Positions 12,931-24,800 of a DNA stretch of 64,000 bases are shown here, one piece after another. How positions within the stretch are numbered: the first letter of the stretch is position 1; each line of letters opens with the position of its first letter. The translations under genes and the position numbers were made by a program. The DNA is taken from assembly GCF_035582795.1 (NCBI RefSeq), contig NC_134396.1, positions 30,981,683 through 31,045,682 of the forward strand. Direction: 5' to 3'. The notes beneath the pieces are model-generated. The model had not been told where the DNA came from and did no database searches. It worked only from the letters and a program-made list of their open reading frames with translations. The DNA comes from Mycteria americana. Its lineage: Eukaryota; Chordata; Aves; Ciconiiformes; Ciconiidae.

Positions 12931-13400
12931 GCGGCGGCCGGACGGGGCGGGCGGCGGGCAGCGCGCCCCCTCCGCAGGCGCGGGTACACCTGCTGCCCCC
13001 CGCCCAGGCGCGGGTACCCCTGCTGCCGCCCCCCCCAGGTTCAGGGGTGGCTTGGCCCAGCTGCCCCCGGCCCGCGGTCACACGCACACACACGCCGGCG
13101 GCGGGCGGGGGAACAGGAAATACCGGTTGCGGGCCGGTACTCCCCGCCGCTGAGTCACCGCGGCGGGGCCGCCACGGCGGCCTCGCCCCCCGGCTTTTCT
13201 CAGCCGGTCCCGTCTGCCGGGAGGGGGGCCCCGGCTCTGCGCCCGCCTGCCTCGGCCGCCCCGCATTGCCCCCGCGGCGGAGCGCCGACCTGCCGGCGGC
13301 CGCAGCAGCTCCCGCGGCCGGTGCCGGCTGCTGGGGGCCGGGGCGGGGCTGGCGGAGCCCTTTCGCCGCTGCTGCTCTCGGGGTGCGCTGTCAGCCAGCC

Positions 13401-16400
13401 CCGCGCTTCTGCGTTTGCTCCTTTCACATCAACATTTCGTTAGGATCATTGCCCGCCTAAACTTTTCTAACTGGAAGACCCCTGGAACAGCTTTTAAAGC
13501 CGCGGTGCAGTGTTCCACGTATGCTTCTGAACCTGCTTTCCCCTGCCTTTTACCACGGAAGGGCTACGGCCAGCTTCCCTCCGCTTTAGTGGTGTGTGCT
13601 CTGGCAGCTCTGAGGAGCTGGGTGTTCCCATCATCACTCACAGCCGAGACACCCAAGATTAGCAGGAGGCAGAGCAGCTCCATTTCCAGGCCAGAACACG
13701 CAGCGTCACTCTGCAAGCTGTACCAACACTGTTCCCGAAACCTTAACTTACCAACAGGGAACTGCTGGCATTCCACAGGTATCAGCTTTCTGGCATCAGT
13801 GATGTCCTGCAGCCGAAGTGAGCAAGGCAAGGCCAAACAGCCTCGACAGGATTTTTTTGGAGTCGTATTTCTTCTGCGTTGCAAAGCACTAAATGTCACC
13901 AGGAATTCCTTATCTGCTCTCTTGGGCAGTTAAACCCCCTGCAAGACACTCTAAAATTAAACAGTGTGCTCCCCCGGTATCAGGCCTGTGAAACCAAATC
14001 TACTTACAACTTTTCTGGTTTGTTGTTAGTTGCCAGTGAGAAAGGCAGATGATTTTTCAACAGATACTAAACATTCTAGGTTCCCACAGCATTCGTAATT
14101 TGTAATGGTTTCTTCCTCGTTAGGTGCAGACGATGTTTGTGCAGTATGCCTCATACAGCGATTACGATAAAGAAGGCAAATAGTGTTCTTCATGAAGGTG
14201 CTGGACTTTGGAAGGAGGCACCGAAAGGCCTATTTTATTGACAGCAAATACGAACTGCATTCAGACGTTGTATTGAAAAAGCCTGCTTGTAGCTATAGCT
14301 AATAATTAACATGCATGTGCATGCAGTAGTCTTCAAGTGACTGCTGCAGTCTAAAAGCTCCAAACAGCAAAACCGAGGGGGAAAAAAAAAAAAAAAAAGA
14401 CTATTTCAGTAACTTGAGGTTTTCTGTCAGCTGTAGACAGGCTCAGGGATCAGTACGTGATACAATACTGCATTCAGGCAGAATCAAGGCATGAGGAGTG
14501 GAAATCGACTATTACTTCCAGATATGTGTCAGATTATTTGGTTTACACTGTGCTGGGGGTCTGTTTCCTTAATGAATGTTTAAAAACTTCGTCTGTTAGT
14601 CCTCTAAATGTTCTCCTTTTTCTGAAGCTACTTTTGTAGTAGTGGCCTTATGATGCTTGGCTAATGGTTCTAAAATGCTGCGAAGAGGAGTAGTACTATT
14701 GACATATTCAACATATTCCTAAATTTTTTTAGAACAGTAGAGAACATTGATGGCTAGCAGAAGGGCCTACATCTGGAAACTAACAATGCTTACAAAATTA
14801 CTCATTGTAATACTGATCACTTAGCATAATTACCATGACACAAACAATTTTTAAAACAATTCAGCAAATTGGAGAGGGCAGCAACATTATATGGCTTGAT
14901 TTAAAGATCTGTTGTTTCCTTATCTAAACTTGTCTGTCTTCCCTTAACCTGAACTCCAAAAAAAGTTTGTAATTAATAACTGTTTCAAGAACTTTGTTCA
15001 TAGCTCTGTTTATTCCACCCCCAGCTGGCTATCTCCTTTGCTAGAGGTCATGAATCTTGTCTTTGTTCTGTGACTGCCAACAGTACAATTTACATAAAAG
15101 ACAATTTGGGACAGTGGGGGACGTTAACTCCAAACAACTTTTTCTTCTCTTTAAACAGGAGTTTAAAAAAAAAATCTCAGTAGCAAAACGGACTGGAACG
15201 TGTTTGATTGGTTATGATTATAAATAGTGGTGTGCAGTAGGTTTAAAATACCATCCCCTAAGGGGCCACAACACGATGCAGCTTGCCCCTAGTCTTTCCT
15301 TGCCCTGAAAATGACATCAGCCGTTGGGTAAAGTTAATCTCCTCCCGATAGCCTTTGCTTCTGCCCCTCCCATGCTTCCTTTTCTATTTTGAATGCTCTT
15401 CCAGGTATTTTGGCAAGCCTCCGCCTTCCTGCCCAGGACTCCCACGCATTCCAGAGCTGGTTAGCACAATCACGGAGTTCAACCATTAACCAGACACTAA
15501 AACTAATCAAACACAAACCTCCCCGCAAATCCCCCTTCCCTTATTCGGCTGCCACCTCTTCAGGACAGGTCTTTATCCCATTTATTGAAGCTGCTAAAAG
15601 ACCTGGGGAATTTCAAGGAAACAAGACGGGATGATTTTATCACATGGAACAGTCTTGCAGGGAAGAGGTAATGCTTCTTAAGAATTACCACAAGCGGAAA
15701 GGAAAATGAACCAACAAACACCAGACAAGCATTTTGGCACATATGAAACAAACACAGTATTTTGTGACCGATACAGACTGCGAGCAGTTGCTGCAAGCTT
15801 GACTACATGACTCAATCGAGACTTCCAAGAACTCACTGGCACACAGGAAACAATGAATTTTAGCAAGGTTAGACATGCTAGGACTTTTAGACTGTAGGCC
15901 AGAAGCAGAAAAAGACAATCATCAGAAAGAGTGATTCGCTATTGGTGAAGACTCCGATATACCTAAAAAACCCCAACACACCCCACTTTCTCTGCTGACT
16001 CTGAACATCCCGTACAGCTACAAATGCCAATACTTGTCTTTCAAAAGTACTCTGTGTGTTTTCCTTCACTGAAGATGGAACAACTGTCTTGTGGGAAAAA
16101 GGCTGCCGGTAACACGATGGTTCTTATCGATACTAACTGTCTGTAGTACCTATCAAAGGATTTTCCACCAGCTATTTCTTTTGGAAGAGGTGAAGCAAGA
16201 AACTATCGACATGATGTCAGGTGTGTAACCATAGAACGATCTGCTTCTTCGAGTAAGTTACAGAAGTGAAAAATAGTATGGAAGAGTTATTTGTCTTGGG
16301 GCAATATGCAAAGTCTGACATTACGATCAGACCTCATCCTCTGCCTCTGCTGTACGAGCATGATGGCTGACAAGAGTCCTTGCCCTTACAATTTGATGCA

Positions 16401-17690
16401 CGTATTAGAGCAAAAAATGAGCCACGTCCTATGATTCATTTTGTAGACAGAGATAAAACTCATTCTAACTTGCTGACGCTATTTATCTTCACCAGTTAGA
16501 TTAAATCCCTTTGTTACTCAGCTACCTAAAACAGGGAAATAGTTTGCATAAATAGCAGTAGCGTTATAGATGAATGGCAAGGCACGTCAAATGTGAAAGC
16601 TGAAGTGCTCTTACAAAATCCACCCCAACTGGCCAAATTTTGAACAGAATCTTTCCAGGGTTTTAAGAAACACAAAGAATGCAAAACAATACACGTCTGT
16701 GGTCTTTAGCTTTATCATCATAGCCTGAAATCACACCTTTACATAATGAATTAAGAGTTCTACATGCAACTTCATTTTGGTATAAACATTTGCACAAGAT
16801 GTAGTAAGGGAATGGAGAACGAACCTCCAAATACGAATCAGATACGTGTTAGTGAATATGTTGCATGCAAATTACTTAAGTAAACAATTTTTGGAAAAGT
16901 CAATCAGGAAAATAATTACACAAGCTATACGTCATCAGGCAAAGGAAGAACCAGGAGGAAGTATCCTTGATTCAAATATCAAGTCATTAACATCTATACA
17001 AATGTGTTTAAATAGCTATCTGAACTACTAGGAGGCTGAGCTAAACACTATAGTTTTCCATATGCTGCAAATTATTTTCAGTGTTCTAAATTCAAAACAG
17101 TAAAAAGATACTATATTTTTAGCTTTCCCTTGTTAAAAAAAATCTTTTACTCTCGTACTCATATGAGTTGGTAGTCATTGTATTTACCTCATCCAGTAGC
17201 GTTGAAATTTCAGATAATTGTCATATTTTTTATTTTGATTGAAAAACATGCGAACAGTGTGCACAATTAACCAAGAGCTACTTCCAATGAAATGTTACTC
17301 TCTGCTTAACAGTGGGAAATAGCAGGTAACAACACCTATACTTTAAATGCAAATACTGGGCAACAATACTATATAGCTATTGTTTTTCAATGACAAAATT
17401 AATCACATCTGTAATAACTCTAGCTAGCCAGAGAATCATGCCAAACTAACCACAAGCATCAGAGGAACCAAGAAGAAAAAGTTTGCACTGAACGTCTTTT
17501 CATACATTGATAAACAATTTGTAAGAGTATGGAATAACTGTTTCCTCAAGAATTAGTCAACAACTTCATGCTTCCATTTTATAGGCAATTAAAAACCACC
17601 ACTGGTAATAATACAACAGTGCAAGCGTGGAAGTGTTCTTGCAGTTCATGATTTCTTTTAAAGTTTTTTGGTTTAAAATCCAGACTATAT
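13401..17690. other. Region between the CpG island and the FXN 3' end; nothing recognised
   Basis: AT-rich apart from the island shore (to about 13900). It holds a 17-A run at 14382-14398 and only short open frames. No gene is supported. Confidence 0.6.
14382..14398 (+). repeat. A17 homopolymer
   Basis: An uninterrupted A run preceded by a short G run. No element body was recognised next to it. Confidence 0.85.
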
Positions 17691-18740
17691 AATTTATTTC
17701 ATTCTCATTTTTTAACAGCCTGAAACAGACAGCTTCATCAGCCTAAGTACCATACTCAATTCTAAGAAGCAAAAAGGCAGAAGTTTCTGCATCTGCACGG
17801 TACTAAAGGGAGCCTTGTATCATGGTGAAAAAAGATAATCTAAGCCCACTTAAGAAATGTGGCAGAACAAAATTAGTGCAAATTTTTGCTATCATGAGAG
17901 GATCTTAATTTTGCTCAACTAACAAAAAAAAGTCAATAAATTATGTATTTTTACTCTTTGAAGAACAAAAGGGAACAGAAAGAGAAATCCACAGTAACAG
18001 AATGAAGTGTTTGCAGAGATACTGCTGCACAGCTTAAACATTGCATACCAGCCTTTCCAGTTCCATATGATGCTTACAGCCACACAGACCTCTAAGTAAT
18101 TTGAAGTTTAGCTCAAAAAAAAATCTGAATGTGAAAGAAACTAGAATTTAGAATTTGGACAAAAGAGCAAGTTCTGCAATACCGAGAAAAAAACTCTTAT
18201 TACATGCATTACACAAAAAGAAAAGTTTCTACCTGCCACAGTCACATCGTTTATCACATGTTCAGTTTGACTGTGATGCGTTACTCGCTTGCAATAGCCA
18301 CAAACTTTAATGCAATGCATTAACAGTACCACAACTTATGTCAAGGCGATTCGCAAGCATTTCTTGTTTTAGGTGAGTATCTCACCAAAGGAAGTTTAGC
18401 ATTTGTGCGCTGGTCAGAAGTCACCAGGTGGGTCAGTCCTTACATCCAAACAAGACTACAGACCATAAGAATTCATGACTTACCCCTGCAGTGAGAAAGT
18501 AGGAAATGCAGTGACAGCAAGGGAAACCTCAACCACCTGTACCACACGGACACAGATTCAAGCAGTGACACAGAAACCCAAAGACAGAGCACTAGAGAAA
18601 AATGTATTATTTTCGTTTTTGTTGCACAACATAGCGATGTCAAGAAAAGAAACAACAGAATTAAGCTCAGGTACTTCAGAAACCAAGGAAGGGCTTGGCT
18701 TGTGGTTAAAGTCTTTAAACTTCCATGAGGTAGAATATCA
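17675..18740 (-). other. FXN: FXN 3' untranslated region (inferred extent)
   Basis: On the minus strand after the stop, the first poly(A)-signal-like hexamer is ATTAAA at 18306-18311, about 430 nt from the stop. A canonical AATAAA follows at 17693-17698, about 1.05 kb from the stop. I infer the UTR ends near one of these. The sequence shows only the hexamers; the cleavage sites are not determined. Confidence 0.5.
17693..17698 (-). terminator. Candidate distal FXN poly(A) signal AATAAA
   Basis: This canonical hexamer on the minus strand lies about 1 kb downstream of the FXN stop and is the first exact AATAAA I found there. A weaker ATTAAA lies at 18306-18311. Confidence 0.45.
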
Positions 18741-18894
18741 TCAAGTGTCTTCTTTCCCAGAATATATTAAGCAGGACAAATCCAAGTGAGTTTTTAACGC
18801 TGTTGAAAACTCTTTCGATAGTAGTTCATGAAGGGATACTCTGTCATGAGAATACACCCAATTCCGTCCGGTCCAGTCATAGCGCTTGGGCCCA
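18741..18894 (-). CDS. FXN: FXN exon 5 (coding part) and stop
   Basis: The acceptor gttttctag ends at 18895. The exon completes a split Ser and encodes residues 144-193, including [20 protein letters not shown] and [19 protein letters not shown]. The Arg at residue 147 corresponds to human Arg165. The tail ends SGKEDT before TGA at 18743-18741; human ends SGKDA. The last helix and C-terminal tail are therefore intact. Confidence 0.98.
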
Positions 18895-21800
18895 CTAGAA
18901 AACAAAACACACTGTGCAAGTACAGGTTATTCATGGAGAGCTGCTGGAAGGCTGTATTTATAATGTACCCCAGAGAGTGCCCAGAAAAAGGAAACAGCGT
19001 GGAGAAGTACTGGTGGGCAGTCTGGGGAAGTGGAGCAGAAAAGGCCAGATCTGCCAGAAACTGCTGAGCCATCCAATAGATATATCTTAAAGGTGACAAG
19101 ATATCAGTCACTCCCAGCAGACAGAAGCTCCCTCCTTCCCTTCTTGCTTTTGGCACCGATTTCCTCAATTTCTTCCCTTACCCCCTTCTTCCCTCACCCA
19201 TGTAATTTTCTTGCACACAAACATTACAAGGGATATTTGTATAACACTGAATTAATGCCATTGATTAGTTCTTGCAACAGTCACGTGCAGATATTCTAAG
19301 CACAGCAGAACACAGATCACCATTCTCACTTTCTTTTTAGATGCAATGAAAGAATTTACCAGTTGAAAGCAAATGTATTGGCATGTGGGAGATTTATATT
19401 TAAAAAGCTATTCTCCTCTGTGCTATCATATAGTTGTTGGCTTGATTTTTCAGGCCTACGTTAAGTATCAAGAAAGAAACTTAACACCCGCATTCCATTC
19501 CAGACCTTTCTATCACCCAATTCTCCACATCTGAAACAGGAGAATGAAAGGCAGTCACTAGTGTTAACGTCAGCTAGAGAAACTAAGACAAGAGAAAGGA
19601 ATGAAATGGTCTTCTGGGATAAACAGAGAAAGCATCAGTCTTATCCTTAAACTCGCAGGACAAAATGCCTTGGAACTCAGACAATCAACGCACAAGGTCT
19701 GCTAGAAAAGAGACTATCCTATATATACACACACAAGAACAATCTGCAGGTTTTCTACAAACATAAACACTAATCTGAACCTTGAATATCCTGAATTACT
19801 CTCAACATTCAAATGAAGAACGTTCCAACCATTAACCAAACTATGAGAAGTCACAAATGGAAACACAAATCGAAGTCACTTCCACTGAAATCTCACTTGC
19901 TGTATGTGAACTGGTAACTGTTTGGAATCCAGATTATGTGCTCCAGTTACTTTACTATGCATTTCTCACTTCTTTGTCTTTGCAGCGCAAGCGTCTGTTT
20001 ATAGTGTCCTGCACCTAGAGAATGACAGAATGGGATGCAGCCATTCATGAAAATCAGGCTAAGACAGGCCATTTAATCAACAACGACAAAGAAATGTGTG
20101 AGTTATTTGAACTGTTTCTAAATGTTACGTGGTAAATATCAGTGATATGGTTAGCATATGAACCGCCTCCATAGTTCTGTGAATCTCCAAAATGCTGAAC
20201 AAATGTGATTTTTTTTCATTTAAATTAATAATTTAAGCAAGGATCATGTGAGTTCTATAAAATGCCTACAAAGTTATACATAGACTAAATAGATTTCTCA
20301 TTGAAAGTCTGCATACATTTTTAAACAGTAAGACAGAAGAATTAAAATATCACATTAAGGTATTATTAAGAGATGCTGTGTAAGGTTGAAAAGTCTTTTC
20401 AGTCAAAGGAGCTGCATGACATTACTGCAATCACACTGCTGGCAGGTTGCACCCACCCCCTTACCCCCTTTTTTTTAAATTGTCAACTAAATAAATCTTT
20501 ACAAACACAAGCTTAAGTTCACTTTGGTGTATAGATGCATGATAGCAAAGAGACGGTCAAAACAATTCAAGAAAATGTCTCTCTCTCTCATTTTAAGAAT
20601 TTGTCTCCCCTGAGATATGTTCTTAAAGATTCTACATTTACTGTACAAATTTCCCAAATGTGACATTCAATGCAAGTGATCACTGGCAGTAACATTTGCT
20701 TCTCTCACTTCCTAGTATATTGAACTTAAGAAGTATGTCACTCCAGATCATATGGTATTTGCTGGAGTTGCTTTTCAGAAGTTAGGAAGTAAGTGAACAT
20801 GTAGCATCATATTTCAGGAAATACCACTGTTTACTATAATAGCAGTTAAGGAAGCACAAAACTTAATGTTTGTAGGTGAATAATTTTTCATCACAGATGA
20901 TGAAAAATACCGTCAGAGAATTTCCAAGTTTCTCTTTCCTTGTGTATTTTTATTCACTACTGGAGCAATAAAAAAATTTAAAAAAAGAGAAGTTTAACAT
21001 TTTTTCACAAATTCCATATTCTGGAACATGTATGTCTTAGCTCAACTACAGTTGGCTCCAGATAGGAATTATCTGAATTTTGGGTTTCATAAATAGATTA
21101 AAACTTTTTGTCAGTGAATCAAAAATCTTAGAGTCATCTTAAGGAGAATCAAGGTTCGGAAATTACACTTGTTGCACAATTTATGGAATGAATAAATTCT
21201 GACACACAGCCTGCATCTGTCTAAACAAAAAGGTTTGTCAGCTTGCTAGGCCTGTGCCTTAGCAAGTCATGTACCTGTTAAGTAAATTATTTAATTACTA
21301 GCAGGATTCTAGGATAGGAGAGGAGTTAGTAGAAAAAAAAATTACTAACCTAGTATGCTGTGCACCAGCCAGTACATAAGTACACTAAAGCAAAGTCAAA
21401 TTTTTCTTTAGGTAAATTTTATGCCTATTTAAAATTGTTTCTTTTAAAATCTTACATTCCATTGTGCTTTTTTTGTTCCCCAACACAAACCCTACTACAC
21501 AATTCTACTACTGCACAACCATTCCCAGTTTTGCAATCAATAATGTCTTTCTGAACACCATTCAAGAGGTACATCTGCATAGTTACTGGGAGTGCTCATA
21601 CTTTCCAGCTAGCTGGTTCCTTCACCATTAACACTGACCAACTCCCTCAGTTCTTTCCTGGGATAGTGGCAGAGAATACACCTTTTCTGGGGAGACAGCT
21701 GCAACATTTTCCCCCATATCTGGCTGCCCTCCCTGCTGAAACCAACCAGAAAACCTGGAATGGATCAAAACACAGCATTAGAGAAGGCAGAGGGAACAGC

Positions 21801-24800
21801 TAGCCAAGGCTCCCATAAAATGCAGATGCCTGACAAAAACAACCAGTGGGAGAGCACATAAACATATAAAGCAGGAAATCCCACAAGCTTAAAGGGGAAG
21901 GAGCCACCCTGTTTAAATACAAAGAGAGGTTTAGATCATTACATCATCATCACTCTTTTTCCAACAGAAGCTTTGGGTTTTTTTTTTTAATCATGGCTGT
22001 TTATTTTTTCTATGAGTAGGCTATATTCCTGTAGGTAGTGGTTTTGAACCAGAACAGGGTATGAAAATGCTGTATTACACATTTCCTGGATTAATTTAGG
22101 GATGTCAGTATACTGCACTGTGCCTCAAACTTCTGTAACAAATTATTATTGAACATTTAGATTATATCAAATTTTGAAAATATACTGAGTAAAAGGGTTA
22201 CTTATGAAAAGTATATTACATAGTCCGTGCCATGCTATAAAAAAGGGGAAGTACATTTCCACCCAGTTTGCAGACATTACATAATTAACTTATGTATAAC
22301 TTACCTAGTGGGTGAAGACAGCCAAATCTGCCGGTTTGGTGTTTGCTTATTGATTACGTATGTTCCCATGTCTCCACCTAATTTAACTGTTAGAACTCCA
22401 CTCTTAAAACACAAAGAAAATAAGTGAGAAATTAAAAATTTGCAGCCTATTACTTGACAAGCATTATATCATCTGCTGCAGATAAACAGAAACTTACATA
22501 TCGTATCACATTCCCAACTATTTCCCAAATAATATAGCTTGGAAGAATGATCATTAGGTGTCAAAAACTTGTGTTAATACCTAGGACAACCTGCATATCT
22601 TTGAGTCTGATCTAGACTTTAAACCTTCTGGTCAGAGTTTGATTTTGTGTTTGCACCACTCACAATAACACTAATTAAATAATACTCTTGAGCTTTGACC
22701 TGTCATCTTGAAAGGACTGCTAGTTCATTTTGCAACAATTAAAACATCATCCAGTAACAACTTTCTCTATTCTTGAACAATACAGAACTGGAGTGGTTCA
22801 AAGTAAAGAAGCTTTACGTGTCATTGCTAGATTCCTGAGCCATGCAATTTCACCTAACTTTTCTTAAGTAACTCTAAGTGAGTTTCCCAGTGAATAAACA
22901 CAATTCTTTCTCCAATAATTCTGATGAACTGCCTATATTCTGAATCATACCTCAAAGAAGTTCCACTTCTGAACTCCATGAGGTGTGGTTTTAGTTATGC
23001 CAGCTTTAGACCATTATCCTAGTGAGCATTTATTTTCTCGTTCTTACTCACATTTCTTACTGACAACATGACTCACATGTCTCCGACATTTTCATGAGTG
23101 CATTTGAAAAGCATACATAATTCTGACAAAACTATTCCTGTCCTAACTTTAAAAGAACACTACTTGGACTAGAGTTAACCTACAGATGATCTGAATTATG
23201 CTAATTAAAAACAGTATCTCTACAGAATACAGTTTGATGATTCAGGTGATAGGTCAGCCATATTTAATCTACAGTTTCCCAGTACTTCATGCCCTATAGC
23301 ACAATAAAGATTCTTTAAGGGAATCATACTTTTCATGCTTTAGTCGGAAGATACTACTAGAGCTATTATCACTGCTAGGGCTATTTGCTATGTACAAACA
23401 CTCACTGTGGGGAAAAAAATACTTTCATTTATGAGTACCTACTGCCTGCAAACTTATTCTGTAGCACAGGCAGCAGCTTAGAGCTTCCTTCCCCTACAAA
23501 GTAACTCAGTGTTATTGGTTTCTGACATCTCAAGGATCATCAGCCATGAAATAATACTCTCAAGGTCTGATTTTTTTACCTTAGTTTCCATGCTGTTTCT
23601 GCGCTTGATAAGGGATTTATTGATCTGTGATCAATAAAATAAAAATAAAAGGCTCCCCTGGTTAATATTGCCATCAGATTGTCCTGCCAGTTACGTTAAT
23701 TGGATATTGGTTTAGTGCAAAGAAGGACAAGAACAAGCCACTTCTCTGGTTGTCAGGATTCAAACTTTTCTATATCTCAGCGGTCTTAGATGTATAGAGA
23801 TACAGCAGAATAAGAGCAGGTTGGGGGATTAGGCCTGAATAGTGATATAACAGTTTCACTATTCTTCTATGTGCTCTTTAGTGCCATATTAAGTATTCAG
23901 CATGATGTTATGCTGTATGCTAGAGAAACACTGTAAGTAAATAGCTTTCCAAAGAGTTAACAAAAAATTTATACTATTGCTTACATTGTGTGCCAGCTGT
24001 TGGAGAGTGTTGTTGCTCTGTCATTGCAAATTAAATAAAGGTTAACTTCTAATTCTGTGCTTAAAACATTTTCCCATACATTCTGCAATACTTTTGAAAT
24101 ACTAGAAAATACAACTTGAGTTTTTAAGAACTTAAATTGCAAGATATTTTTACGATATTTTAAGGAATACTGCTGTATGCGTTTTGTACTACTGGATGAA
24201 TGTTTGTTAGCTCCTGGTAACAAGAATATTCTTCAAAAGAGATTTTTTTTTCCCCTGGACACAAAGATATAAATTGCATGAAGAAATCAAGTTCATAACA
24301 ATTCTCAGGCATAACAGACCTTTATCACGTTCGCCACCTTGTGGCTTGCTACAGCACTAGCCTTGTTTGGTTGGAATTAACTTTGCTAAACTCGGGACTA
24401 TTTAACCTTTTGCTCTTAACAGGAACGACAGCATATTATTATGTCATCATGCAGTCTATGCAACAAATACTGGTAAAAATTAAGATGGATGTAAAAATAA
24501 TTCCTTTTGAGCCACACAGTGAGTCAATGTCAAACACAATCCACTCTACAGCGGCTGGAGATAAAATTGACATAAGATGACTCATTACCTTCACGTAATG
24601 AAGCGTCTAAGAATATTCAAGAGGTAAATTATAATCTTTTTGCTAATTTTTGTCCTAAACTCTTTAGATCAGGCTAATAGGCGCTGATGTGCTAAAACAT
24701 ACTGAATAGTAATGGTTAAACAATTCGTTGCTTTTCACCAGAAAAGCAATTAGCTGTAACATTAACTACATACTTAAAGCAACAAACAGTATTTGCTAAG

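Larger units (their letters stand above)
11990..13400. promoter_or_regulatory. CpG island, probably a promoter; candidate TJP2 promoter
   Basis: This is a strongly GC- and CpG-rich block in AT-rich flanks, about 5.3 kb beyond the FXN stop codon. In mammals the next gene past FXN, in the same direction, is TJP2, which uses alternative promoters. The island is well placed for one and would then fire to the left. The direction is inferred from synteny and from a strong minus-strand donor at 11785. Long frames on both strands (up to about 400 codons) are compositional, full of Gly, Pro, Arg and Ala. I recognised no TJP2 coding sequence. Confidence 0.7.

Noticed and set aside
12087-13460. Very long open frames (up to 409 codons) on both strands in the left CpG island
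   Set aside because: They overlap one another in many frames and consist mainly of Gly, Pro, Arg and Ala. High GC removes stop codons, and no domain or homologous block is visible.
14123-14181. Acceptor-like tract (tttcttcctcgttag) followed by a 19-codon plus-strand frame ending in TAG
   Set aside because: It looks like a terminal exon, but there is no convincing upstream partner exon, no recognised peptide, and the expected gene direction here is minus.
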